Positions 44,985-53,357 of a DNA stretch of 64,000 bases are shown here, piece after piece. The DNA is taken from assembly GCF_003337305.1 (NCBI RefSeq), contig NZ_QPJO01000004.1, forward strand, positions 1-64,000. The letters are read 5' to 3'. Within the stretch, counting starts at the first letter, position 1; each line of letters opens with the position of its first letter. The translations under genes were made by a program, and so were the position numbers. Origin of the DNA: Winogradskyella arenosi (lineage in GTDB: Bacteria > Bacteroidota > Bacteroidia > Flavobacteriales > Flavobacteriaceae). Below the pieces are notes generated by a model. The model was not told where the DNA came from. It was given only the letters and a program-made list of their open reading frames with translations, and made no database searches.

Positions 44985-47459
44985 TTAGTTTTCAATTTTT
45001 ACGATAGACATTTTTCCATTATATGGTCTATTTCCTTTTGCTGATAAAGCGTTGGTTGCACTTCCGATATCCTCAAATTTTTCATAGAAAATATAATATT
45101 TACTCGTGTTAACATCGTGGAAGAAATCGACATCGGTTCTTCCTGAGGCCACCACATTCTTTAAAAATTTATTTCTACGATCCGTATCGCTATGCACCGC
45201 AATAATAAGGTAATAACCACTCTCAATATTCTCGATGTTTTTTAATATTTTAATGCTATTGCCTTGAAGCTCTCCAAAATCAAAATCCTCTTCTTTTAAT
45301 GGTGTTTCACTTAAGCTTGTGGTTTCTCTAATGCTTTTTAACATGGCACGATCTTGACTGTAGCGGTCTTTTTCACTGCTATAAGCCGCACGTTTAATAC
45401 GTCTACGTTTTTCAAATTCAGTAGCCACTTTTATCGCTTCAAGCTTAACATCTAATTGTGCGAGAAGATTATTGGCTTTTAATTGCTCAGACTTTAATCG
45501 CTTAATCTCTTTCTTGTAAAAGAGATTAACTTCATCCATAGCAAACTCACTATTCTCACTACGTGTATCGTACAGTTTTGTTAAGGCATCGATATTCTCT
45601 TGTCTTTCAGCAATAACCTTATCTAAATCGAATTTAACCGCTTTTAATTTATTGTTTTCAGCGGTTACACTTTTAAAAGCTTTAGGCGCAACGGTTATTC
45701 CTTGATCACTTAAATCATTTTCCTTTTTAAGGTCTTTTAAGTCCTGATCTTTGATGTCAATGATGGCACTTAATTGCGCTAATAAATCATTTTGAACTGC
45801 CTCAGCGTCGGTCGTTATTTCAGCAAGCTCTTGCATCTGCATACCTAACTGATCTGTCGCTTGCACAGTGTCTACTTCTGGGATTTCAACACCTTCATTT
45901 ACTACAGTTTGCGCCTCAGCTTCTACAGCGGCTTGCGCTTGTTCTTCCTCTAGTCTTTGGGCTTCTGATTCTGCAGCAGCTTGTGCTTGTTCTTCTGCTA
46001 ATCGTTTGGCTTCAGCTTCGGCAGCGGCTTGTGCTTGTTCTTCCGCTAAGCGTTTAGCTTCAGCTTCGGCAACGGCTTGTGCTTGTTGTTCCGCTAAGCG
46101 TTTGGCTTCAGCTTCAGCAGCGGCTTGTGCCTGTTCTTCTGCTAATCGTTTGGCTTCAGCTTCGGCAACGGCTTGTGCTTGTTGTTCCGCTAAACGTTTG
46201 GCTTCAGCTTCAGCAGCGGCTTGTGCCTGTTCTTCTGCTAATCGTTTGGCTTCAGCTTCGGCAGCAGCTTGTGCTTGTTGTTCCGCTAAGCGTTTGGCTT
46301 CAGCTTCAGCAGCGGCTTGTGCTTCTTGTTCATCCGTTTTATCATCCTTAGTATTTTGAGCAACAACCACCGTTTCTGTAGATTCTTTTTCAGACTCTAT
46401 TTTTGAAACCGTCTCCTTTGTTTCATGAGCTTTCTTTTTAGAACTCGTGGTACGCGCCACTTTAGATTTTCTAGTCTTTTTATAACGACGCTTATTTCCT
46501 GAAGACAGAATACTACTTATTTCATCTTCTCGACTGTAATCGTAATACTTATTATTCTTAAAACGGTAAGCCAGTGTTATTTCATGCGAAGGTCCAAATT
46601 GATTAAGATCACCGAACGCCGTTTCATAATTATACTCTAGCGCAATGTGATCCGTGATATGCAAACCTAGTCCTCCTGAAACACCGTATAACGTATTGTA
46701 GCCCACTTGTGCCCATATTCCTTTTGGCACCGTTACCATAGCGACACCCGACAGAATAGTTTCTTCCTCTTGGAATTCAGATTGGATTAAACCTGTGAAT
46801 TTACTACGATCAAAAAAATCACGGCTACGTATATAGCCCGTGTATAACATATGCGCTTGTAAACTTTGCTTAGGATTCTCCTCAATAAGCGTAGAAGTCT
46901 TTACATTATATAAAGCTAAATTTTTAACGGCAAGTCCGAAATCTAAAAATTCCGTACCATAATTGATTCCTGGATTAACGGTTAATAAGAAATTATCAGG
47001 AATGTTTTGTAATGACGGATCTTGAAAATTGGTAATAACATTAGCTGTATTTACACCGCTTTTATAGGCTCCAATATTAAGTCCGAAGGTTAGATTGCTA
47101 TCATATCCCAACTGGGCATTGTAGGCAAAATTAAGAATCCCACCAAAAGTAGTAAGTACACCATAGTTTTGCTGAAACAACCCAATGCCGGCACCAATAT
47201 TTTCGCCAAAACGTCCTGAATAACTTGCTAAATAGGTGAGAGGAGCATTCTCAAATTGTACCCATTCTCTTTTGTTATAGAAACTGATGTATTTAGTTTG
47301 TTCTCTTACAAAACTAAACGTTGGGTTTATAGTAAAACGATTAAAGGTTAAAGAATTACGTGTTGGCAAATCAAAAGCCACCACGCCATCATCTTCTTGC
47401 GCATAGAAGTGCCCTGATGAGCAGATACATAATATGAGAAGTAGAAAATATCTTTTCAT
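44985..47459 (-). CDS. PorP/SprF-family barrel fused to a repeat/coiled-coil linker and SPOR-like C-terminus
   Basis: Signal peptide and PorP/SprF barrel cover ~1-305 (NSLTFNRFTINPTFSFVREQ, GRFGENIGAGIGLFQQNYG). A very basic stretch (~325-345, KRRYKKTRKSKVARTTSSKK) is followed by about 8.6 copies of a 16-residue Ala/Glu/Gln repeat (~378-515; unit AQAAAEAEAKRLAEQQ). A charged coiled coil (~535-730) and a C-terminal domain (~735-824; SGYYLIIAVHSDTDRRNKFL ... KYYIFYEKFEDIGSATNAL) with the alpha/beta pattern of SPOR-like peptidoglycan-binding domains complete the 824 residues. The barrel should sit in the outer membrane, with the long arm crossing the periplasm to the cell wall. It starts 1 bp after the 486-residue type B protein gene. 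Confidence 0.85.
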   Translation of the reverse strand: MKRYFLLLILCICSSGHFYAQEDDGVVAFDLPTRNSLTFNRFTINPTFSFVREQTKYISFYNKREWVQFENAPLTYLASYSGRFGENIGAGIGLFQQNYGVLTTFGGILNFAYNAQLGYDSNLTFGLNIGAYKSGVNTANVITNFQDPSLQNIPDNFLLTVNPGINYGTEFLDFGLAVKNLALYNVKTSTLIEENPKQSLQAHMLYTGYIRSRDFFDRSKFTGLIQSEFQEEETILSGVAMVTVPKGIWAQVGYNTLYGVSGGLGLHITDHIALEYNYETAFGDLNQFGPSHEITLAYRFKNNKYYDYSREDEISSILSSGNKRRYKKTRKSKVARTTSSKKKAHETKETVSKIESEKESTETVVVAQNTKDDKTDEQEAQAAAEAEAKRLAEQQAQAAAEAEAKRLAEEQAQAAAEAEAKRLAEQQAQAVAEAEAKRLAEEQAQAAAEAEAKRLAEQQAQAVAEAEAKRLAEEQAQAAAEAEAKRLAEEQAQAAAESEAQRLEEEQAQAAVEAEAQTVVNEGVEIPEVDTVQATDQLGMQMQELAEITTDAEAVQNDLLAQLSAIIDIKDQDLKDLKKENDLSDQGITVAPKAFKSVTAENNKLKAVKFDLDKVIAERQENIDALTKLYDTRSENSEFAMDEVNLFYKKEIKRLKSEQLKANNLLAQLDVKLEAIKVATEFEKRRRIKRAAYSSEKDRYSQDRAMLKSIRETTSLSETPLKEEDFDFGELQGNSIKILKNIENIESGYYLIIAVHSDTDRRNKFLKNVVASGRTDVDFFHDVNTSKYYIFYEKFEDIGSATNALSAKGNRPYNGKMSIVKIEN
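45912..46325. repeat. 48-bp coding tandem repeat (about 8.6 copies)
   Basis: The repeat encodes the 16-residue unit AQAAAEAEAKRLAEQQ. The copies alternate between endings AEQQ and AEEQ, and some between AQAA and AQAV, so the array looks like a 96-bp dimer that was itself duplicated. The terminal copies on the 3' side of the gene are more diverged (ESEAQRLEEEQ, VEAEAQ). Near-identical copies make it prone to copy-number change. Confidence 0.9.
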
Positions 47460-47460
47460 G

Positions 47461-48921
47461 CTATTTCACGACCGTAATCGATCCTTTTTTTGTTTCGTTA
47501 TCGGCTGTCGTGATGACGTAATAATACACTTGACTAACACTGGTTAAATTTAAATCGGTTTCTGGCCAATTATTCTGATAATCATTGGTTTTAAATACCA
47601 CTTTACCACGATTGGTCATGATGATAATTTCCGTATCTGTACCACTTACGTATTGCGCTGGAATAATCCAAGTATCATTAATTTGATCGCCATTAGGACT
47701 AATTACATTTGGAATATTAGCCACTTCAGGAAAAAGATCTAAGGTTTCTTCAATATAAAAGGTATAAGCTACTGAAGCATTACAACCAGCTGTCTCTGTG
47801 ATCACCACTTCGTAATCTCCAAAGGCTATAGCTTCAAACGTCTCATCTATTGCTGAAGTGATAAGCGTTCCGTTTAAATACCATTCATATATAGGATCTA
47901 AAGCAGTATCCGTCACTGTTACTGTTAAAGACTCGCCGTCTAACATCTCATTAAATTCAGGAACATTAATAGAACTGTCAAACAATTCGCTGACCAACTC
48001 AATAGATCCCGAAGTTAAACAAGCGCCTAAATCAACAATCACAGAGTACAGTCCTGACGCATCAGTTTGATACATTTGAGACGTAGCATCTGGAATTATG
48101 TTTCCATCTTTATACCATTGATAACTTACACCACCTATAGTACTTAAAGTTGTATAACCTTGCTCCGGACAAAAAGGATTTCCTAAACTAGAAGCAATAG
48201 TAGCATTAGCTTCACCTGAGGCCGCCTCACTTATAGTGACACGATTTGAAAATGAATCTGAGGTACAGCTTCCGTAATTCGTTTTTACAAAATAGGTTCC
48301 TTCAGTATCCACAGATAGGGTAGCACCATCTGCGACAAAAGCCGATGTTGTCGGACTTGTTTCTTTATACCATTTATAGGTAAGATTTGGATATTGTAAT
48401 GGAGAATTGTTTGAACCGCTTCCAGGATTATCGATTGTTAATAAATAACTACCTCCGGCACAAAATGCGCCTGTTGAAACCAAATTATTAATAGTGAAGG
48501 GTTCATCTTGAACTTTATAATAGGCGGCAAAGCCCACAGATCTTGAACTTGTCCCTGCCGGCGAAGAACTCTTAATACGAATCTTATAGTTTTCTCCCGC
48601 TGTAGTTTCAGGAATAGAAAATCCAACCGTCGCCGGCGATGACGTAATTTCACCTTCAGCAGAGGTATATACCACGGTAGTGGTTTCAAATTCACCATCA
48701 GCATCCGATAATTCTACACTAAATTGATTTGTAGATAAATCATCAGCCGTTGAAAAGATAAAGGTTGCGTAGTAGGTATTAAAATCGGCACTCGCACAAG
48801 CCTGCGTAAATCCGAGGTTTGGTGTCCCAATTACAATTTGCGCCTTGGCTTCACTGAATATTGCTACTATAAAAAAGCAAATTCCGCATAAGAATTGAGT
48901 GAGGTAGGTTGGTTTAAGCAT
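47461..48921 (-). CDS. Ig-like surface protein with type B T9SS sorting domain
   Basis: Signal peptide (ending near residue 27, ...SEAKA|QIVIG), then several Ig-like/PKD-like segments with Cys pairs (SYQWYKDGNIIPDATSQMYQ; PIYEWYLNGTLI; AFGDYEVVITETAGC). The C-terminus is a gliding-motility-associated sorting domain (VISPNGDQINDTWIIPAQYV, IIMTNRGKVVFKTNDY, YYYVITTADNETKKGSITVV). The product is 486 residues. It is the first gene of the operon and lies 1 bp upstream of the PorP/SprF-SPOR gene, likely its export partner. Probably a cell-surface adhesin or stalk component. Confidence 0.88.
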   Translation of the reverse strand: MLKPTYLTQFLCGICFFIVAIFSEAKAQIVIGTPNLGFTQACASADFNTYYATFIFSTADDLSTNQFSVELSDADGEFETTTVVYTSAEGEITSSPATVGFSIPETTAGENYKIRIKSSSPAGTSSRSVGFAAYYKVQDEPFTINNLVSTGAFCAGGSYLLTIDNPGSGSNNSPLQYPNLTYKWYKETSPTTSAFVADGATLSVDTEGTYFVKTNYGSCTSDSFSNRVTISEAASGEANATIASSLGNPFCPEQGYTTLSTIGGVSYQWYKDGNIIPDATSQMYQTDASGLYSVIVDLGACLTSGSIELVSELFDSSINVPEFNEMLDGESLTVTVTDTALDPIYEWYLNGTLITSAIDETFEAIAFGDYEVVITETAGCNASVAYTFYIEETLDLFPEVANIPNVISPNGDQINDTWIIPAQYVSGTDTEIIIMTNRGKVVFKTNDYQNNWPETDLNLTSVSQVYYYVITTADNETKKGSITVVK

Positions 48922-48989
48922 TGAGGAAGAATTGTAGTTTTTTAATCTATAAGCTTGTTTGGGATTTCATGAAACGTATCAACAGGATA

Positions 48990-49003
48990 ATTAAGCGCTT
49001 AAT
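48990..49003. promoter_or_regulatory. Perfect 14-bp palindrome upstream of the surface operon
   Basis: ATTAAGCGCTTAAT is a perfect palindrome 69 bp before the operon start at 48921 and 19 bp beyond the stop codon of the beta-helix gene. It is immediately followed by an imperfect hairpin (49004-49022). It could be an operator for the adhesin operon or part of a terminator. Confidence 0.4.
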
Positions 49004-49021
49004 GCCTTAGCAGCACTAAGC

Positions 49022-50338
49022 CTATTTGTCTTCATCGTCAAATAAATCGTTAGACGCAATAATTTTATTAATTCGCAATCTAAAATCAGGATACTTGCTA
49101 TGATCAGAATCTATAAAGGTTTCCTCATCTGGTCCTTTAGAGTATACATTATCAAAAGCTCTAGAGCCGTACCAACTTTCTAAATCGTCGTTATTTGTGT
49201 AGCCTTTTCTAAAAATATTGCCTTTGCAATTATTAAAGTAAGAGCGTGTAAATCTAATTTTAATAAGATTTTCATTATTAATCTGAATTTTATCATCTAA
49301 GATTACCGCAGGTTGAAATCCAGAAATCACACTTTTATTAATATGAAAAGTCGCATCAGCTCCAATAAAAATAGCCTCTTGCACCAAGCTCATTTGCATA
49401 TCGGTTTTAAGATCGTTACTCACATTAATAAGTGTAAGGTTAGAAGCATCTACAAAAGTTTCTTTCTTGGTACTATCTGAATTCTCTTTATTATCATAAG
49501 ACTTTATAGCCATACAACGTGAGCCATCTGCGCTTGAAATATATGGAGAACGAATAGCTATAGAGTTTTCAATTCGACTCTGTGTCCCGAAGTTAAAGTT
49601 GAAATCATTTTTACGCGCTCTATAAGAAACCACTTTGGATAATGCAATTTCCCCACCTAAAACATTATAAGCATGACCATCACTATAACTCACCATAACA
49701 TTTTTAATCGCGGTTTGGTTACCAACGCCTGCTAAGGTTAAACCACTAAAGTTCCCAAAGTCTTTAGTTTTCTTACCCGCGTATTCAATTCTAACATAAT
49801 TAAGAGAACCTGAATTAGCCTCCAAGTGCTCTCCACCATAACTAATATGGTTGGTTTCAGTAGGTCTAAACCCATAATTAAGTGCGGTTACATTTCCAAA
49901 TACATTTGTAGGTGCATCACCTAATAAAAACAAGCCACCCCAATCACCAGGTTTCTTATCCGTTTTATTAGAGGTAAACACAATAGGGTCTGTCGCCGTC
50001 CCTTCTGCTATAATTTGAGATCCATTGGTAATAATTAAAGCGCCTTTACTTTTGGAGTCGCCTAAGATTACGGTTCCGGGTTCTATAGTTAATGTAGTGC
50101 TATCCGTAACAAAAACATCACCTAATAATAAATAGGTATTTCTTTTAGATAACGTAATGTCTTCCGTGATGTTACCTGAAAGAATTTGATTAGGCTCATC
50201 ATAGTTAGCTTTATTTGGCTGAAAATCAGTCCAGCTGTCCAACCAATTATTATATCCCGTAATTCCTTTTTCCTGTTGTGCTAACAACGAACTAAAAGCA
50301 ACCAAGAAGAAAAGTGAAGTGAGTGTAATATTTTTCAT
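49022..50338 (-). CDS. Secreted right-handed beta-helix surface protein
   Basis: The start at 50338 places the signal peptide MKNITLTSLFFLVAFSSLLA at the N-terminus; an upstream in-frame ATG (50419) adds 27 non-signal residues and is rejected. The 438-residue product shows the stacked-coil pattern of parallel beta-helix proteins (LGDVFVTDSTTLTIEPGTVI, IIAEGTATDPIVFTSN, LNYVRIEYAGKKTKDFGNFS). No T9SS sorting domain is seen at the C-terminus, so it may stay in the periplasm or outer-membrane surface by other means. It precedes the adhesin operon on the same strand with a 100-bp gap. Function is unknown. Confidence 0.75.
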   Translation of the reverse strand: MKNITLTSLFFLVAFSSLLAQQEKGITGYNNWLDSWTDFQPNKANYDEPNQILSGNITEDITLSKRNTYLLLGDVFVTDSTTLTIEPGTVILGDSKSKGALIITNGSQIIAEGTATDPIVFTSNKTDKKPGDWGGLFLLGDAPTNVFGNVTALNYGFRPTETNHISYGGEHLEANSGSLNYVRIEYAGKKTKDFGNFSGLTLAGVGNQTAIKNVMVSYSDGHAYNVLGGEIALSKVVSYRARKNDFNFNFGTQSRIENSIAIRSPYISSADGSRCMAIKSYDNKENSDSTKKETFVDASNLTLINVSNDLKTDMQMSLVQEAIFIGADATFHINKSVISGFQPAVILDDKIQINNENLIKIRFTRSYFNNCKGNIFRKGYTNNDDLESWYGSRAFDNVYSKGPDEETFIDSDHSKYPDFRLRINKIIASNDLFDDEDK

Positions 50339-50548
50339 AAATAGGGTCTTTTGATGTTGATTATAAAGGCTTTTCATACAATTAAGATCAAACATATAAA
50401 CTTTATCTATGAAACACAAATAATATCGACGAAATGCATAAATTAAACCTAATTGTAAGTAAAAGCATACAGTAAAAAACTCTTTATCGGACTAAAGAAC
50501 GGATAAAAGTATAATTTTAACATTTGAAGCTCATTTTAAGACTAAAAA

Positions 50549-50578
50549 AAAACCTTGACCGCAAAGTCAAGGTTTTCA
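50549..50578 (-). terminator. Rho-independent terminator after the 150-residue secreted protein gene
   Basis: Perfect 11-bp arms AAAACCTTGAC (50549-50559) and GTCAAGGTTTT (50566-50576) enclose a 6-nt loop, with a T-run on the minus strand (the A-run at 50544-50550). Confidence 0.88.
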
Positions 50579-50605
50579 TACAAGATTTAGAATTTAAATC
50601 TCTTA

Positions 50606-51058
50606 TTATTCTTTTTTAAAATCGTCATAAGTATGTAGTGCTTTTAATGTAGATTCATAGAACAAGATTGCTGCTATTAAATCTACAGTATCAGAATAAG
50701 GTAAAATCTTTTTCTGAAACTCAATAGTACTATCAAAATACGAGCTAGAAGCCTCTATGTTTTCCTCAAGCGCTTTTTTATTGTCCTTAGTATCCGGAAT
50801 CCCTAAAGACTCCATTGTTACTCCCGGTTTCGTTGCAAAGGCAATATTAGGAAGAATATTTACGATAACTTCAATTCGTTCGATATAGAGATCCAGTAGC
50901 TCTCCTTTTTTCATCTTTTTTAAATCCTCACGACTGTGGTATTTCTTTATATTGACTTTACCACTGATAATACTCTGGGAATGGTCTTTTTTCTGGGCAA
51001 ATGTAAGGCTCGTAAGGAGTAAAAATAGAGCACAAAAAAAAGTAGATTTGGTTTTCAT
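50606..51058 (-). CDS. Small secreted protein of unknown function
   Basis: The ATG at 51058 (two codons into the longest frame) gives a clean signal peptide MKTKSTFFCALFLLLTSLTF with a cut near AQ. The remaining ~128 residues are helical and polar (KKMKKGELLDLYIERIEVIV; NKKALEENIEASSSYFDSTI), with no recognised domain. It is probably periplasmic. It is monocistronic with its own terminator. I do not recognise the family. Confidence 0.7.
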   Translation of the reverse strand: MKTKSTFFCALFLLLTSLTFAQKKDHSQSIISGKVNIKKYHSREDLKKMKKGELLDLYIERIEVIVNILPNIAFATKPGVTMESLGIPDTKDNKKALEENIEASSSYFDSTIEFQKKILPYSDTVDLIAAILFYESTLKALHTYDDFKKE

Positions 51059-51064
51059 ATTCAC

Positions 51065-51616
51065 GCTTTTTAGATCATGTTAGGGACACAAATCTATACA
51101 ATTTATTAAATAAAACAACTTTATTTCAAAGATTTTACAAAAGAAAGTCTACACATGAAATGCACGTTTTAGCAGATAAACGGCTAATACGCTTGACAAA
51201 ACGCATATTTTATCGATGAAATACTTTTTCGGTTTTTTCAAGATTAGTCACGCCTTAATTCATTTTTCACCCTAAAAGTGGTCGAAAAAAACCATATGAA
51301 ATTTCATTTTACAGCCTCTTAAAAGCTAGTTATTTTACAACAAAAAGCAAACTGTAAAATCATCTTTTCTAATCTACTTTCGCATCGTTCAAAATACCCC
51401 TCATTTAAGGTTTATCAAACCCTATAATTTCATCATTGTAATACCTAATTAAAAGAGACAACACAACTAAACCACTCAATATCAAATACTATTCGTGCTT
51501 TTCGTCGGATTTTTTAACCTCTAATTTCACTTTATCGGATAAAAACTGCATTAATGTGATTTTTAAGGTTTTACCATATTTAATTGACAACTTTGAAGGT
51601 ATTAAATCCCATTTGT
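51065..51616. other. Gene-free 550-bp AT-rich intergenic region
   Basis: No coding frame is supported on either strand. An inverted repeat GGTTTTTTC (~51232-51240) / GAAAAAAACC (~51284-51293) frames about 45 nt. Several TATCGG/ATCGGA-like elements recur near 51209, 51507 and 51535. It presumably contains divergent promoters for the flanking secreted-protein genes. Nothing matches a known RNA family that I can recognise. Confidence 0.35.
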
Positions 51617-52225
51617 ATGAAAAATTTTAGCGCCTTCCTTTCGATCCTTAGTGTATGTTTCATGTTCAATACTGTTGTTGCACAAGATGCCGACTTAGAA
51701 ACGGATATAGAACAACTTATTGCGCCTAATGTCATAAAGCAATTAAGATCTGTTGACACTATTCCTGAATATCATTCAAAAGAAAACAAGCTTAAATTAA
51801 CGGGAACAATTTATCAAAGCGATGGTGTAACACCAGCAAAGGATGTTATTCTATTTATAGAACAACCTGATGAAGATGGTAATTTTGATTTAAGAAAATC
51901 TGGAGATGAACGTTATGTGTTTCACCGCAGTTGGGTTAAAACGGATGCGAACGGACAATATACCTTATATACATTTGTACCAGGAGGGGACCGACGTTAT
52001 AACCAACCACAACAAATATTTCCTTCTATAAAAGCACCGGCAACGCCAAAGTATATGGAAGACACCTTATTATTTGATAATGATCCTTTATTAACGCAAT
52101 CTTGCAGAAAGCGTATGAAGAAAAACGGAGATACGTCACGCATCTTAAAACCTCAAACTGAAGATGGTTTATTAGTGGCAGAATACGACATCATCTTAAA
52201 ATCGGATACTATGGCCATGCGCTAA
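51617..52225 (+). CDS. Secreted intradiol-dioxygenase-fold protein lacking metal ligands
   Basis: The ATG at 51617 gives a signal peptide MKNFSAFLSILSVCFMFNTV (cut near AQ). The rest (202 residues total) has the beta-sandwich of intradiol ring-cleavage dioxygenases: LKLTGTIYQSDGVTPAKDVI, HRSWVKTDANGQYTLYTFVP and TLLFDNDPLLTQ. Where active enzymes carry HIH, this protein reads QIF (residues 133-135), so both ligand histidines are gone. Catalysis by a non-heme iron is therefore unlikely; a structural or binding role is inferred. A terminator follows. Confidence 0.72.
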   Translation: MKNFSAFLSILSVCFMFNTVVAQDADLETDIEQLIAPNVIKQLRSVDTIPEYHSKENKLKLTGTIYQSDGVTPAKDVILFIEQPDEDGNFDLRKSGDERYVFHRSWVKTDANGQYTLYTFVPGGDRRYNQPQQIFPSIKAPATPKYMEDTLLFDNDPLLTQSCRKRMKKNGDTSRILKPQTEDGLLVAEYDIILKSDTMAMR

Positions 52226-52252
52226 TCTCTATAAACCACAATTTCATATTTT

Positions 52253-52286
52253 AAAAACGCTCTACACCTATAGAGCGTTTTTTTTA
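52253..52286 (+). terminator. Rho-independent terminator of the intradiol-fold gene
   Basis: AAACGCTCTA (52255-52264) and TAGAGCGTTT (52271-52280) pair around a 6-nt loop, followed by a run of T. Confidence 0.88.
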
Positions 52287-52402
52287 TGCTTAATATAAGA
52301 CGTATGAATTCTAAAAGTATTAGGGTTACAATTCTCATTTAATGGGTTAAAGCACAAGACGGTTTTTTGCGATCTTTCTCATCTTAATATAAAACCGAGA
52401 TT

Positions 52403-53320
52403 ATGCTCATAAGCACCCAGGATCCTTCAGAAACCGTTAAAAATTCCGTTTTAGATTATTACGATCGCTTTTTAGAAGTTTTACCTCGTATTGCCTTAGG
52501 AATCCTTGTCATTATTTTAGGAGTTCTTATCGCTAAATTTTTGACAGATATTTATAAGAAACGAATCTTAAAAAAAGCTGAAGACCCCCTGATGGCACGC
52601 TTTCTAGCGCAAGCCATAAAAACCATCCTTATTTTAATGGCCATATTACTTGCCTTACAAGTTACCGGCTTAAGTGGAGTAGCTGCCGGGATACTCACCG
52701 CCGCTGGAGGTGCGGCTATTGTTTTAGGTTTTGCTTTTCAGGATATTGGAAAAAACTTTTTAGCAGGAATTATACTTGCCTTTAATCGTCCTTTTAATGT
52801 TAACGACACCATCTTGGTGGCCGATCTGTTTGGAAAAGTAAAGGCATTAAATTTTAGATATACCCATATAAAAACACCAGATGGCCGAGATATTTTTATT
52901 CCCAATAGTGACGTCCTCACTAAAGCGGTAGAAAACTACACAGCCGATGGCTACTATAGGAATGAATTTATAGTCGGAATTTCTTATGAAGATGATATTG
53001 AAGCGGCCAAAACCATCATTGACCATATTTTAAATTCGCATCCTGATATTGTTCATGATGATATCCACGATAACTTCGTTATAGAAAACGAACTCGCGGC
53101 AAGTACCGTGAACCTTAAAGTCTTCTTTTGGGTTGAAACTTTAGATTATAGAAAATCATCTCGCATTCTAAGAGGTCTCGTTATTAAACAAGTCAAAGAA
53201 GTCCTAGCTAAGGAAGGCTTTAATCTTCCAGCGGATATTAAAGAATTAAAACTCTATGGTAACGAGGAGGATATTCCTTTACGTGTCCGTAAAGATCCTA
53301 GAGATCGTGCTTCAGAATAA
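52403..53320 (+). CDS. MscS-family small-conductance mechanosensitive channel
   Basis: This 305-residue inner-membrane channel has three N-terminal membrane helices. The pore helix and beta-domain entry GGAAIVLGFAFQDIGKNFLA and NRPFNVNDTI match MscS, followed by the Sm-like beta domain (GKVKALNFRYTHIKTPDGRD) and the alpha/beta cytoplasmic cage. It opens on membrane tension to release solutes during hypo-osmotic shock. It is convergent with the desaturase gene. Confidence 0.93.
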   Translation: MLISTQDPSETVKNSVLDYYDRFLEVLPRIALGILVIILGVLIAKFLTDIYKKRILKKAEDPLMARFLAQAIKTILILMAILLALQVTGLSGVAAGILTAAGGAAIVLGFAFQDIGKNFLAGIILAFNRPFNVNDTILVADLFGKVKALNFRYTHIKTPDGRDIFIPNSDVLTKAVENYTADGYYRNEFIVGISYEDDIEAAKTIIDHILNSHPDIVHDDIHDNFVIENELAASTVNLKVFFWVETLDYRKSSRILRGLVIKQVKEVLAKEGFNLPADIKELKLYGNEEDIPLRVRKDPRDRASE

Positions 53321-53357
53321 ATTATAAATCCTGAAATCTAAACACCTTCCATTATTT

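Noticed and set aside
45912..46325. Regular repeats as a possible CRISPR array
   Set aside because: The 48-bp units are contiguous with no unique spacers, keep the reading frame and encode a helical repeat. No cas genes are nearby.
45868..46359. Long Ala/Ser/Cys-rich frame on the plus strand (163 codons)
   Set aside because: It is the mirror of the tandem repeats in the PorP/SprF-SPOR gene. Repeats with no stop in one frame stay open on the other strand. There is no start context, and the composition is unnatural.
49022..50419. Longer start for the beta-helix protein at 50419
   Set aside because: It would put 27 polar residues ahead of a clear signal peptide that begins with the ATG at 50338.
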